Of a stretch of DNA of 64,000 nucleotides, positions 35,141 to 43,820 are shown piece after piece; positions within the stretch are counted from its first letter, which is position 1; each line of letters begins with the position of its first letter. Source of the stretch: Pseudofrankia coriaricola (GTDB taxonomy: Bacteria > Actinomycetota > Actinomycetes > Frankiales > Frankiaceae); NCBI RefSeq assembly GCF_001854805.1, contig NZ_MBLO01000222.1, positions 86,277 through 150,276 on the forward strand, written 5' to 3'. The notes below the pieces were generated by a model. It made no database searches, was not told the DNA's origin, and saw only the letters and a program-made list of their open reading frames with translations. Position numbers and translations under genes: made by a program.

Positions 35141-36588
35141 GCCAGGCCCCCGGCGCGTGCCGCGGCGACGGGGATCGGCGTCGCGGTGACGGGGGCGGCC
35201 GTTCCGGTGGCCGTCGCCGGCACCGGGGCGAGCTGCCGCCCGCGCGCCGCGCCGAGGGCCTGGCCGTCCTTGGCGACGAGCTCGCCGCGCAGGTAGGTGG
35301 CCCGTACGGCACCGACCGTCGGCCAGCCCGCGTACGGCGTCACCGGGTGCTTGGAGTGCAGCCGCCCGGGGTCGATCTCGCCGGGCGCGGCCGGGTCGAC
35401 GAGCACCAGGTCGGCGTCGGCGCCGACGCCGAGGTGGCCCTTGCGGTCGTCGAGCCGCCAGGTTCTGGCCGGGGTGTGGCAGCACAGCCGGACCAGGTCG
35501 GGGAGGGTGAGCCGGCCTCGGTGTACCTCGGTGAGCAGCAACGGCAGCATCGTCTCCACGCCGATGAAGCCGCCGTGCGCCCGCCACACGTCCACCTCAG
35601 TCTGCTCGTCGGCGGTGTGCGGCGCGTGGTCGGTCGCGATGATGTCGACGTCGCCGGCCGCGATACCCCGCCACAGCGCGGCGACGTCGTCCGCCGGCCG
35701 GATCGGCGGGTTCAGCTTCACCAGGTTCCCGTACCGGTCGTACGCGGTGTCGTCGAGCAGCAGGTGGGCGACGAGCACCTCGACCGTGACCCGATGACCT
35801 AGCGAGCGCAGCAGGCGGACCCGGTCGAGCCCGGCGGCGGTGGACAGGTGATGGATGTGCAGCTGGGTGCCCGCCGCGCCGGCCAGTGTGATGATCCTGG
35901 TGACGGCCTCGACCTCGACGACGGCCGGCCGGCCCTCCAGGTGGGCGTGGGGGTCGGTGCGCCCGGCCGCGCGCAGCTCGGCGGACAGCCGGCGCAGCAG
36001 CGCGTCGTTCTCCGCGTGCACGCCGACGACGAGACCGGCGGCCGCCGCGGCGCGCAGCCCGGTGAAGATCGCGCCGTCGTCCGGGCACGGGTTGTCGCCG
36101 GTCGTCTGCCCCATGAACAGCTTGAGGCCCATCGCGCCCGCGGCGGCCATGCCGGCGATCTCGTCCGCGTTCGCCTTGCCGAGCATGCCGTACAGGCCGA
36201 AGTCGACGTGCGCCTTCGGCGCGACGAGTGCGAGCTTCTCGGTGAAGCCGGCGGCGGTCTCCACCGGTGGCAGCGTGTTCGGCATGTCGACGACGGTCGT
36301 CACCCCGCCGGCCGCCGCCGCCCTGGTGCCGCTGGCGAAGTCCTCCTTGCGGGTCATCCCCGGCTCGCGCAGGTGGACGTGCACGTCGACGAGGCCGGGC
36401 AGCACCACCAGGCCGGTCGCGTCGAGCTCCCGCAGCCCGCCGCCGAGCTCGGTGCCGACCGCGGCGACCCGGCCGTCGCGGATGCCGAGGTCGGTGCGTA
36501 CCGCCCGGTCGTGCGAGACGACCGTGCCGCCGTGTACGACCAGGTCGAACGGCGGCCCCGCCGCGGCAGGGCCGGCGTGGCTGTTCAT
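35137..36588 (-). CDS. Allantoinase/hydantoinase-type cyclic amidohydrolase
   Basis: This 483-residue protein has all the dihydroorotase-superfamily metal motifs: HVHLREPG, the carboxylated-Lys segment GLKLFMGQ, GVHAEND, HIHHLST and TDHAPHT. Sequence and length fit allantoinase (AllB) or a hydantoinase that opens a cyclic ureide. The last 35 residues are an Ala/Pro/Thr-rich tail outside the fold. Neighbours do not include other allantoin genes (no allantoate amidohydrolase or ureidoglycolate enzymes are recognisable), so the ring opened may not be allantoin. Confidence 0.82.
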   Translation of the reverse strand: MNSHAGPAAAGPPFDLVVHGGTVVSHDRAVRTDLGIRDGRVAAVGTELGGGLRELDATGLVVLPGLVDVHVHLREPGMTRKEDFASGTRAAAAGGVTTVVDMPNTLPPVETAAGFTEKLALVAPKAHVDFGLYGMLGKANADEIAGMAAAGAMGLKLFMGQTTGDNPCPDDGAIFTGLRAAAAAGLVVGVHAENDALLRRLSAELRAAGRTDPHAHLEGRPAVVEVEAVTRIITLAGAAGTQLHIHHLSTAAGLDRVRLLRSLGHRVTVEVLVAHLLLDDTAYDRYGNLVKLNPPIRPADDVAALWRGIAAGDVDIIATDHAPHTADEQTEVDVWRAHGGFIGVETMLPLLLTEVHRGRLTLPDLVRLCCHTPARTWRLDDRKGHLGVGADADLVLVDPAAPGEIDPGRLHSKHPVTPYAGWPTVGAVRATYLRGELVAKDGQALGAARGRQLAPVPATATGTAAPVTATPIPVAAARAGGLA

Positions 36589-36644
36589 GAGCGTGCTCCT
36601 CGGTTGCGTGTCCAGGGTGGCGGGACGGCGTCGATGGTGACAGG

Positions 36645-36690
36645 CGACGCCGTGCAGGGTGACGGCGCGACGCCGTCCAGGGTGACGGCG
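36645..36690. repeat. Two 23-bp tandem repeats inside an operon
   Basis: Units 36645-36667 and 36668-36690 (CGACGCCGT-x-CAGGGTGACG) differ at one base, and a partial third follows. They fill most of the 115-base gap between the aldehyde dehydrogenase stop and the amidohydrolase start. Confidence 0.6.
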
Positions 36691-36703
36691 TGACGGCGGC
36701 CGG

Positions 36704-38152
36704 TCAGGCGGGCAGCTGCATCGACTTCACCTCGGTCAGCTCGGCGAGCCCCTCCCGGCCGTGCTCGCGTCCGTTCCCGGACTCCTTCACCCCGCCGTAC
36801 GGCGCCGACAGGTTGAACCCGCCGCCGTTGACGACGACCTGGCCGGCCCGCAGCCGCCGGGCGACGGCGACCGACCGGTCCAGGTCGCCGCTCCAGACCG
36901 AGGCGGTCAGCCCGTAGCGGGTCCCGTTCGCCACCGCGACCATCTCGTCGACGTCGTCGCAGGCGTGCACGGTCAGCACGGGCCCGAAGATCTCCTCCTG
37001 GGCGAGCGGGTGGTCGGGCGGGACGTCGCTGAACACCGTCGGGCGGATGTAGTAGCCGCCGGCGGCGCCGTCGGGGAGCCCCTCCGGGGCGCCCGGGCCA
37101 CCCGCGAGCAGGCGGAGGCCAGAGTCGACTCCGGAGCGGAGGTAGCCGGCGACCCGGTCGCGCTGGACGGCGCTCACCACCGGGCCGAGCCGCGTCCCGG
37201 CGGCCCGCGGCGGCCCGGCCACGGTGTCCGCGACCAGGCCCACCAGCTGTTCCTCCACCTCGGGGAGCAGCGACCGCGGCACGATCAGCCGGCTCTGCGC
37301 CCCGCACACCTGGCCGTTGTTGAAGAAGCAGCTGCCGAGGACGGCCGGCAGCGCGGTGTCCAGCGGTGCGCCCGGCAGCAGCAGCGCCGGGTTCTTGCCG
37401 CCGAGCTCCAGCACGCTGCGGGTGATCGTGGCGGCGGTCGCGGCGAGGATCTGCCGGCCGACCGCCCGCGAGCCGGTGAAGCTGATCATATCGACGTCCG
37501 GGTGGGAGACCAGCGCGGCGCCGACGGTCGGGCCGGTGCCGCCGACGACGCCCACGACACCGGGCGGCAGGTCCAGCTCGGCGAGCAGCCGGGTCGCCGC
37601 CCAGGCGGCCAGCGGCTTCACCTCCGACGGCTTGACCACCACGGTGTTGCCGAGCACGATCGCCGACGAGATCTTGCTGACCAGCATGTGCAGCGGGAAG
37701 TTCCAGGCGGTGATGGCGGCGACCAGGCCCGCGGGCTCCCGCACGACGAGCGAGATGCCCTCGCGGCGCGGCGTGAGCACCGCCTCGGCCAGCTCCTCCA
37801 GGTGCTCCAGGCAGGCGACCGCCCTGCCGACGTGGATGTTGCGGGCGAACGCCGGGAGCAGGCCCATCTCGTCGATGACCAGCTCGGTGAGCGAGTCCGC
37901 GGCGGCGGCGAGCTTGCCGCGCCACGCGTCCAGGTAGGCCATCCGCTCCCGCAACGGGGTGGCCGCCCAGCCGGGCTGCGCGGCCTGGGCGGCGGCCAGC
38001 GCCCGCGCGACGAGCGCGTCGTCGCCCTGCCCGGCATACCCGATCACGGCTCCGTTCGACGGGTCGTGCACTGGCAGGGCATCGCCGCCGGTGCCCTCGA
38101 GCAGCTCGCCGGCGACGAGATGGCCGGTGACGGGATGGTCGCTGGGGGCCAC
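36704..38152 (-). CDS. Aldehyde dehydrogenase
   Basis: This 482-residue NAD(P)-dependent enzyme has the fold motif AWNFPLHM, the catalytic Glu in LELGGKNPAL and the catalytic Cys in FFNNGQVCGAQSR, followed by EEIFGPVL. The start is GTG 38152, preceded by AGGAGGAACC. It oxidises an aldehyde to an acid in the same pathway as the flanking hydrolases. A hairpin 45 bases upstream may make it the start of a sub-operon. Confidence 0.9.
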   Translation of the reverse strand: MAPSDHPVTGHLVAGELLEGTGGDALPVHDPSNGAVIGYAGQGDDALVARALAAAQAAQPGWAATPLRERMAYLDAWRGKLAAAADSLTELVIDEMGLLPAFARNIHVGRAVACLEHLEELAEAVLTPRREGISLVVREPAGLVAAITAWNFPLHMLVSKISSAIVLGNTVVVKPSEVKPLAAWAATRLLAELDLPPGVVGVVGGTGPTVGAALVSHPDVDMISFTGSRAVGRQILAATAATITRSVLELGGKNPALLLPGAPLDTALPAVLGSCFFNNGQVCGAQSRLIVPRSLLPEVEEQLVGLVADTVAGPPRAAGTRLGPVVSAVQRDRVAGYLRSGVDSGLRLLAGGPGAPEGLPDGAAGGYYIRPTVFSDVPPDHPLAQEEIFGPVLTVHACDDVDEMVAVANGTRYGLTASVWSGDLDRSVAVARRLRAGQVVVNGGGFNLSAPYGGVKESGNGREHGREGLAELTEVKSMQLPA

Positions 38153-38196
38153 GGTTCCTCCTGTGATGGGCGTGGGCGGCGGACTAGAGGGCCAAA

Positions 38197-38229
38197 GGGT
38201 GTGCGAAAATGATCTTCCTTCGCACACCC
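38197..38229. promoter_or_regulatory. Perfect 11-bp inverted repeat before the aldehyde dehydrogenase gene
   Basis: GGGTGTGCGAA (38197-38207) and TTCGCACACCC (38219-38229) are exact inverted copies with an 11-base spacer. On the minus strand the hairpin is followed by TTTGG. It could terminate the transporter-M20 transcript or be the GntR operator for the genes downstream. Confidence 0.5.
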
Positions 38230-38327
38230 GGCGGCCGTTGTCCCCAGGATCACTGACGGGGCAGGGCGGTGGACGGTTCGTGGTCGGGCTGGTCAGCAGC
38301 TGGGCCAGCGGCAGGCCGTTCGGGCGG

Positions 38328-39707
38328 TCACCTCGGCGGGTCCAGCAGCGGGACGCCCAGGTCGAGCACCTCGGCGGCGCGGGCCGCGCCGCGCCGCGCC
38401 GCCCGCCGCGCCGGGGACCCGGCGGCGAGGTAGTGATCGGCGTGCCGGGTCCCGGCGGACAGGAAGCTCAGTGCGAGTGCCCTGGCCCCGTCGGCGAGCA
38501 GCAGCCGGGCGCTCGGGGACGCCGACGCGGCGGCGAACGCGGCCTCGTGGTTGCCGCAGCCGCCGGTCTCCAGGCGAAGCATCGGCTGGATCATCGGGAT
38601 CGCCCAGGACAGGTTCCCGACGTCGGTGCTGGCGGCCCGCCCGGACGGAGGTGTGTACGTCTCGCCGGCGCCATCCTCGCCGTCCTCCTCGCCGCCGTCG
38701 ACGTTGACGAAGCTCAGGTCGACGCCGCCGAACCGGGGACACGCCTGGGCGAACAGGCGCGACAGCAGCCGGTCATAGCGGATCTCGGAGAACCGCGGCA
38801 GGGTGCGGCGCAGGGTCGGCGCGCAGCCGGCGGCCAGCCCGCCGGCGCGCAGGCAGTCGCCGACCCGGGCGGTGACGCCGTCGAGCGTGCCGGCGTCGGC
38901 CGCGCGCACCTTCACCGTCATCGCGGTCCGGTCCGGGATGATGTTGACCGCGTCGCCGGCGTCGGTGACCAGGGTGTGGACGCGGACGCTGTCGGGCAGC
39001 TGCTGGCGCAGCAGGCCGATCGCGACGCTCGCGACGGTGATCGCGTCGTAGGCGTTGCGGCCGCGCTCCGGGAACGACGACGCGTGCGCGGCCTTGCCGG
39101 CGTAGCCGACCGCGAGGGTGTCGTTGGCGAGCGTCGCCGGGCACAGCTCGTCCCGGTTGGCTGGGTGGATCTGCCCGGCGAGGTGGACGTCGTCGAACAC
39201 GCCGGCCTCGATGAGGTAGATCTTGCCACCGGCGTTCTCCTCGGCCGGGCAGCCGATCACCAGCACCCGCAGCCCGGCCGCGTCGGCGACGCTCGCGAGC
39301 GCCGCGCCGGCGGCGACGGCCATCGTGCCGATCAGGTTGTGCCCGCAGGCGTGCCCGATGCCGGGCAGCGCGTCGTACTCCGCGGTGAACGCGACGGTGA
39401 GCGGGCCGCTGCCATACTCGGCGCGAAACGCCGTCGGCATGCTGGCGAGCCCGCGGGTGACGGTGAAGCCGTGCTCGGTGAGCGCGCCGCACAGCGCGTC
39501 GGCGGCGTGGTACTCGACCAGCCCCAGCTCGGGATGGGCGTGGATGGCCAGCGAAAGCTCCCACCAGCGCCCAAGCCCGGCGGCGAGATGGTCCTCGACC
39601 CGGGCGACGAGGGCCGGGTCGGCGTCGACGACGCCGGCCAGCGACGACCCACCCGGCTCGCCGAACGCCAGCTCGGCCGGGGCGACGGCGAGCGCCAGGC
39701 CGGTCAC
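38328..39707 (-). CDS. M20-family amidohydrolase (peptidase/aminoacylase type)
   Basis: This 459-residue protein has the dinuclear metal motifs GHACGHN, CPAEENAGGK (catalytic Glu plus metal Glu) and AAHASSFPERGRNAYD. It resembles the p-aminobenzoyl-glutamate hydrolase/PM20D2 group, which cleaves amide bonds. GTG 39707 overlaps the permease stop by 4 bases. In this block it may remove an acyl or carbamoyl group from the imported compound. Confidence 0.85.
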   Translation of the reverse strand: MTGLALAVAPAELAFGEPGGSSLAGVVDADPALVARVEDHLAAGLGRWWELSLAIHAHPELGLVEYHAADALCGALTEHGFTVTRGLASMPTAFRAEYGSGPLTVAFTAEYDALPGIGHACGHNLIGTMAVAAGAALASVADAAGLRVLVIGCPAEENAGGKIYLIEAGVFDDVHLAGQIHPANRDELCPATLANDTLAVGYAGKAAHASSFPERGRNAYDAITVASVAIGLLRQQLPDSVRVHTLVTDAGDAVNIIPDRTAMTVKVRAADAGTLDGVTARVGDCLRAGGLAAGCAPTLRRTLPRFSEIRYDRLLSRLFAQACPRFGGVDLSFVNVDGGEEDGEDGAGETYTPPSGRAASTDVGNLSWAIPMIQPMLRLETGGCGNHEAAFAAASASPSARLLLADGARALALSFLSAGTRHADHYLAAGSPARRAARRGAARAAEVLDLGVPLLDPPR

Positions 39708-40567
39708 CGGGCACCCCCGGCCGCCCCCGACGCGGTCGGGGCGACGGCGAAGCCGAACCGGTCGGCGAGCGCGACCAGGCCCGACGGCAGCGCGTAGGCG
39801 GCGAGCCCGAGCAGCGCGGCGACGGCCGACGTCGCCCACAGCAGCTCGCTGTCCCGGTTCGCCAGGGACGTCGTCATCAGCTCTCCGACCCCTTCCAGCC
39901 CAGACAGCCATTCGGCGAGCAGCGCGGCGAGCACCGCCATCGGCGCGGCGACCCGCAGCCCGACCAGCAGGCTGCCGACGGCGTTCGGAAGCAGCCCGGT
40001 GCGCAGCCGGCGCGCGAACGGCGTCGCGTACAGGTCCTGCAGCTCGCGCACCTCCGCCGGCAGCGACTCCATCCCGTCCAGCGCGGCGATCAGCAGGGTG
40101 AACACGGTGACCACGACGACGCAGGCGACCGACGTGCCGAGGCCCCGGCCCGTGATCATGGTGAGCAGCGGCGCCACGCCGACGATCGGCAGGGTCCGGA
40201 ACAGCAACGCGTACGCGGTCAGCGGGGTACGGACCAGCGGCAGCCGGATCGCGGCGACGGCGAGCAGCAGGGCCGCCGCGGCGGACGCCGCGAGCCCCAG
40301 CACCGCGCCCTGAAGGGTCACCCAGCAGCGATCGACCAGCAGCGGCGCGTTCGACCACGCCGCCCGCGCCGCCTCGGCCGGCGACGCGACCTGGTAGGTG
40401 GGCACGTCGCCGGCCCAGACGTAGAGCTGCCAGCCAGCGACCAGGACGGCCAGCGCCCCGGCGACGCTGGCCGCGTGCGCTCCCCGGCGGGCGGCCACGC
40501 CCCGGCGGCCGGCGGAGCCTTGCCGGGCGGTGGTGCCTCGGCGGCGGTCGGTCGACGGGGCGTTCAC
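39704..40567 (-). CDS. ABC transporter permease (SsuC/TauC/ThiX type)
   Basis: This 287-residue membrane protein has about six helices and the family cytoplasmic loop LRTGLLPNAVGSLLVGLRVA (EAA-type). It pairs with the second permease at 40564, with which it overlaps by 4 bases (GTGA). Together with the ATPase and lipoprotein genes it forms an NMT1-type importer. The N-terminal 35 residues are Arg-rich. Confidence 0.85.
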   Translation of the reverse strand: MNAPSTDRRRGTTARQGSAGRRGVAARRGAHAASVAGALAVLVAGWQLYVWAGDVPTYQVASPAEAARAAWSNAPLLVDRCWVTLQGAVLGLAASAAAALLLAVAAIRLPLVRTPLTAYALLFRTLPIVGVAPLLTMITGRGLGTSVACVVVVTVFTLLIAALDGMESLPAEVRELQDLYATPFARRLRTGLLPNAVGSLLVGLRVAAPMAVLAALLAEWLSGLEGVGELMTTSLANRDSELLWATSAVAALLGLAAYALPSGLVALADRFGFAVAPTASGAAGGAR

Positions 40568-41457
40568 CGGATCCTCCTGCGCAGCGGTGTCATCAGGGCG
40601 GCGGCCAGCGCGAACAGGACGAGCGCGGCGAGCGCGGCGAGCAGCAGCGCCGCCCACAGCACCTCGGGCTGGTAGCTGAACAGCGCGTTGACCATCACCT
40701 GGCCGAGGCCACGGGTGCCGGTCGCGCCCGACCACTCGGCGACGATCGCGCCGACGAAGCAGGCCGGCAGCATCGCGCGCAGCCCCAGGTCGATGACCGG
40801 CACACTGTTCCAGAAGCCGACGTGCCACCACCAGCGCAGCCGGCCGGTCGAGTACAGCGCGCCGAGCTCGTCGCGGCCGCGGGCGGTGGCCAGCGCGGAG
40901 CCGGCCAGCATCGCGGCCACCGGCACCAGCCCCGACAGCACGGTCACCGTGGTCACGAGCGTCTGGCCGCGGGTCATCACCAGCGCGAGCGCCGGGGTGA
41001 CGGTGATCAGCGGCAGTGACCCGATGACGACGGAGGCACCGCCGAGCGCCGGGGTGAGCGCGGGTACCGCGGCGACCACGACGACGCCGACGGCGGTCAC
41101 CGCGAGCAGGATCCCGACCCCGGTGAACGTCGCGGTCAGCGTCGGCTCGGCGTTCCACCAGATCATCGACCACTGGTCGTGCAGCGCCCGCACGGTCGCG
41201 GCCGGGCCGATCAGGCCGGCGCCAAGCCAGCCGGTCGCGGCGAGCGCGGCCCACAGCGCGGGCAGCGCGACGACCGCCACGGCGGCGACGAGCACGCGGA
41301 CCGGGAGCGGCGGGCGCGCCACACCGGCCGCCCCGGCCCCGCGCCGGGACGCCGGGGCCGGCGACGGCCCCGACGCGGACGCTGACCCCTGCCGCGGCCC
41401 CGTCGGCGGCGCCGGTCCCGAGGCCGCGGCGGCTGCCGGGGCGGCCGCCGCCGTCAT
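40564..41457 (-). CDS. ABC transporter permease (second subunit)
   Basis: This 297-residue membrane protein of the binding-protein-dependent transport family has six hydrophobic segments and the EAA-type loop WHVGFWNSVPVIDLGLRAML. The first 45 residues are Ala/Pro/Gly-rich. Two different permeases suggest a heterodimeric channel, which is less common in SsuC-type importers than one duplicated subunit. Confidence 0.83.
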   Translation of the reverse strand: MTAAAAPAAAAASGPAPPTGPRQGSASASGPSPAPASRRGAGAAGVARPPLPVRVLVAAVAVVALPALWAALAATGWLGAGLIGPAATVRALHDQWSMIWWNAEPTLTATFTGVGILLAVTAVGVVVVAAVPALTPALGGASVVIGSLPLITVTPALALVMTRGQTLVTTVTVLSGLVPVAAMLAGSALATARGRDELGALYSTGRLRWWWHVGFWNSVPVIDLGLRAMLPACFVGAIVAEWSGATGTRGLGQVMVNALFSYQPEVLWAALLLAALAALVLFALAAALMTPLRRRIR

Positions 41458-42407
41458 CGCGCGCCCTCCAGCGCGGCGCGGATGGCGCGGCAGCGGGCCG
41501 CGAACTCGGCGCTGTCCCGCTGCTCGCGCCGGTCCGGCCGGGGCACCGGCACCTCATGCACGGCGTGCACCGAGCACGGGCGCGGGCCGAGCACGACGAC
41601 CGTGTCGGCCAGCAGCACCGCCTCGTCCACCGAGTGGGTGACCAGCAGGCAGGTGGTGCCGGTGTCGGACAGGATGCGCAGCAGCTCGAAGTTCAGGTCG
41701 GCGCGGGTGATCTCGTCGAGGGCGCCGAACGGCTCGTCGAGTAGCAGCACATCCGGCCGGGTCGCCAGGGCCCGGGCGAGGGCGACCCGCTGGCGCATCC
41801 CGCCGGACAGCTCCCGTGGCCGCCGGCCCGCCCAGTCCGCCAGGCCGGTGATCTCCAGCAGGTGGTCGACCCAGGCCCGGTCCTTCGGCAGCCTGGCCAG
41901 GTCGAACGGCAGCTCGATGTTGCGCCGCACCGACCGCCAGGACAGCAGCCCCGGGTCCTGGAACGCGAACCCGGCCCGGCGGGCGCGCCTGAGCTGCGCG
42001 GGCGAGACGCCGGCGACGTCGATGGTGCCGGCGGTCGGCTCCAGCAGCCCGGCGACCAGGCGCAGCAGCGTCGACTTGCCGCAGCCGGACGGTCCTACCA
42101 GCACGCCTATGCCGCCCACGGGCACGGTGAAGCTGACGTCGTCGACGGCGGTGACGGCGCCGCGCCGGCCGGGGTATCCGAAGCTCACGCCGTCGACCCG
42201 CAGCACCGGCGGGCCAGCCCCGCCGGCGACCGCGGGCGCGGGGTACCGCCCAGGGCCCGCCGCCGCCGACGTGGGCGCCGATGCCGAGGCCGACGTGGGT
42301 GCTGGTTCCGGCATGGCGGACCTGGGCCCTGGCACGTCGGTCCCGCCGCTGGCGGTGGCCGTGCCGCCGGTCTGGGCGCGGCCGGTGGTGGGTGGGGCCA
42401 TGCTCAT
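41454..42407 (-). CDS. ABC transporter ATP-binding protein (SsuB/TauB type)
   Basis: This 317-residue ATPase has Walker A GPSGCGKST, Q-loop FQDPGLLSW, signature LSGGMRQRVALARAL and Walker B LLLDEPFGALDE, the nitrate/sulfonate/taurine subgroup. ATG 42407 is followed by a 65-residue low-complexity Ala/Thr/Pro leader; internal starts are possible. It overlaps the genes on both sides by 4 bases. Confidence 0.88.
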   Translation of the reverse strand: MSMAPPTTGRAQTGGTATASGGTDVPGPRSAMPEPAPTSASASAPTSAAAGPGRYPAPAVAGGAGPPVLRVDGVSFGYPGRRGAVTAVDDVSFTVPVGGIGVLVGPSGCGKSTLLRLVAGLLEPTAGTIDVAGVSPAQLRRARRAGFAFQDPGLLSWRSVRRNIELPFDLARLPKDRAWVDHLLEITGLADWAGRRPRELSGGMRQRVALARALATRPDVLLLDEPFGALDEITRADLNFELLRILSDTGTTCLLVTHSVDEAVLLADTVVVLGPRPCSVHAVHEVPVPRPDRREQRDSAEFAARCRAIRAALEGAR

Positions 42408-43771
42408 GCGGGAACCTCCCGGGGTCGGGGCGCTGGGGCGCTGGACGGTTCGGGGCGGTGGTGCACCTGGGTTCCGGCGACCCACACCTCGGCGACGTGC
42501 GCCGGGCCGGCCGCGGCCACCGCGATGTCGGCGAGCGGCCAGTCCGGATGGCCGAACAGATGCCGCCACGGGCTCAGGTCGAGCAGGACGAGGTCCGCGA
42601 GCCGGCCCTCGGCGGGCGGCCGCGGCGCGGCCGCGCCGAACGCGGCGCGCCCGGCGGAGGTGGCGAGCGCGAGCGCCGCGGTGCCCGGCACCCGCCGGTG
42701 GGCCTGGGCCTGCCAGAGCCCGCGGGCCAGGCGCAGCTCCGCCCAGCCGTCGTGGTCGTCGGACAGGGCGAGCCCGTCCAGGCCGAGGCAGGCGGCGCGG
42801 ACCCTGGCCGCGGCCCGGGCGACCGGCGCGACACCGGCGGCCAGCCGCAGGTTCGACGAGGCGTTCAGGGCGAGCGTGACGCCCCGCTCGCCGAGCAGCG
42901 CCAGCTCGTCGTCGCGCAGCTGGGTGCCGTGCGCGACGGTGGTCCGCTCGGTGAGCAGCCCGAGCCGGTCCATCGCGGGCAGCAGCCCGTCCGGGTACAC
43001 GTCGTCCGCCCAGGCTCGTTGTCCCGGGCTTTCCAGCAGGTGCAGGTGCAGCCGGCGGCCGGTCGCGGCGCTGTGCTCGGCGAGCCGGGCCAGCGTCGCC
43101 TCGGCGACCCACTGCGGGCCGACCGGGCCGAGCTGGACGTCGACCAGCCCGGCGGCCCGCGAGCCGGTGACCTCGGCCGTCAGCTCGCCGGCGAGCCGCT
43201 CGACGTCCTCGATCAGCGCGTCGACGGCGGCGCGGCCGGCACCGGGCGCGTCGCGCCGCCGCCCTCGGCGGTCGCCGCCCGCGTCGAGGACCGGGAACGC
43301 GACGGCGGCGCGGATCCCGCGGGCGATCGCCGCCCTGGCCGCCGCCCGCACCTCGCCGACGACGTCGGGCCCCGTCGGGTTGACGCAGAAGACCGCGGCG
43401 CCGACGCCGGCGCGCAGCATGGCGCCCGCGGCGAGCCCGACCAGCTCGTCCTGGCCGCGCGGGCGGACCGGGCGGTCCAGCGTTTCCAGCCACTCCTCGA
43501 GCGGTGCGTCGGGAATGCCCGCGTCGACGGTGCCCGGGCCGCGCCCGTGGTCGTGCCCGTTCAGCAGCGGCGGGCAGAGCACCAGCGCCGTCGGCGGCGA
43601 CGAGCCGGCCGCCGGTGCCGGGCGCAGGGTCGTGATGACGCCGTCGTCGACCGCCAGCTCCCACTCGGCACCCGCGCCCGCGCGCGCTTCGGGCAGGCCG
43701 GCGTCGCCGATGACGCCGGCCAGCCGCCAGCGGCCGGTGCGAGTGGCGCTCATGGTGTGGACGGTCATCAT
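42404..43771 (-). CDS. Amidohydrolase-superfamily deaminase-like enzyme
   Basis: This 455-residue protein has the superfamily metal motifs NGHDHG, HLHLLES, AHGTQL and SDDHD, closest in pattern to the cytosine deaminase/chlorohydrolase (TrzN/AtzA) group. It sits between the ABC lipoprotein gene and its ATPase gene, so its substrate is probably the imported compound itself or its first product. MMTV (43771) and MSAT (six codons later) are both possible starts. Confidence 0.78.
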   Translation of the reverse strand: MMTVHTMSATRTGRWRLAGVIGDAGLPEARAGAGAEWELAVDDGVITTLRPAPAAGSSPPTALVLCPPLLNGHDHGRGPGTVDAGIPDAPLEEWLETLDRPVRPRGQDELVGLAAGAMLRAGVGAAVFCVNPTGPDVVGEVRAAARAAIARGIRAAVAFPVLDAGGDRRGRRRDAPGAGRAAVDALIEDVERLAGELTAEVTGSRAAGLVDVQLGPVGPQWVAEATLARLAEHSAATGRRLHLHLLESPGQRAWADDVYPDGLLPAMDRLGLLTERTTVAHGTQLRDDELALLGERGVTLALNASSNLRLAAGVAPVARAAARVRAACLGLDGLALSDDHDGWAELRLARGLWQAQAHRRVPGTAALALATSAGRAAFGAAAPRPPAEGRLADLVLLDLSPWRHLFGHPDWPLADIAVAAAGPAHVAEVWVAGTQVHHRPEPSSAPAPRPREVPA

Positions 43772-43820
43772 CGGGTCCCCGGTCGTCGTCCTGTCCCGCC
43801 CTCGTGCCCGGTGACGTCGG

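Noticed and set aside
35137..36588. Dihydroorotase of pyrimidine synthesis
   Set aside because: No other pyr genes are near, and the neighbours are catabolic with an importer and GntR; the allantoinase/hydantoinase group fits better.
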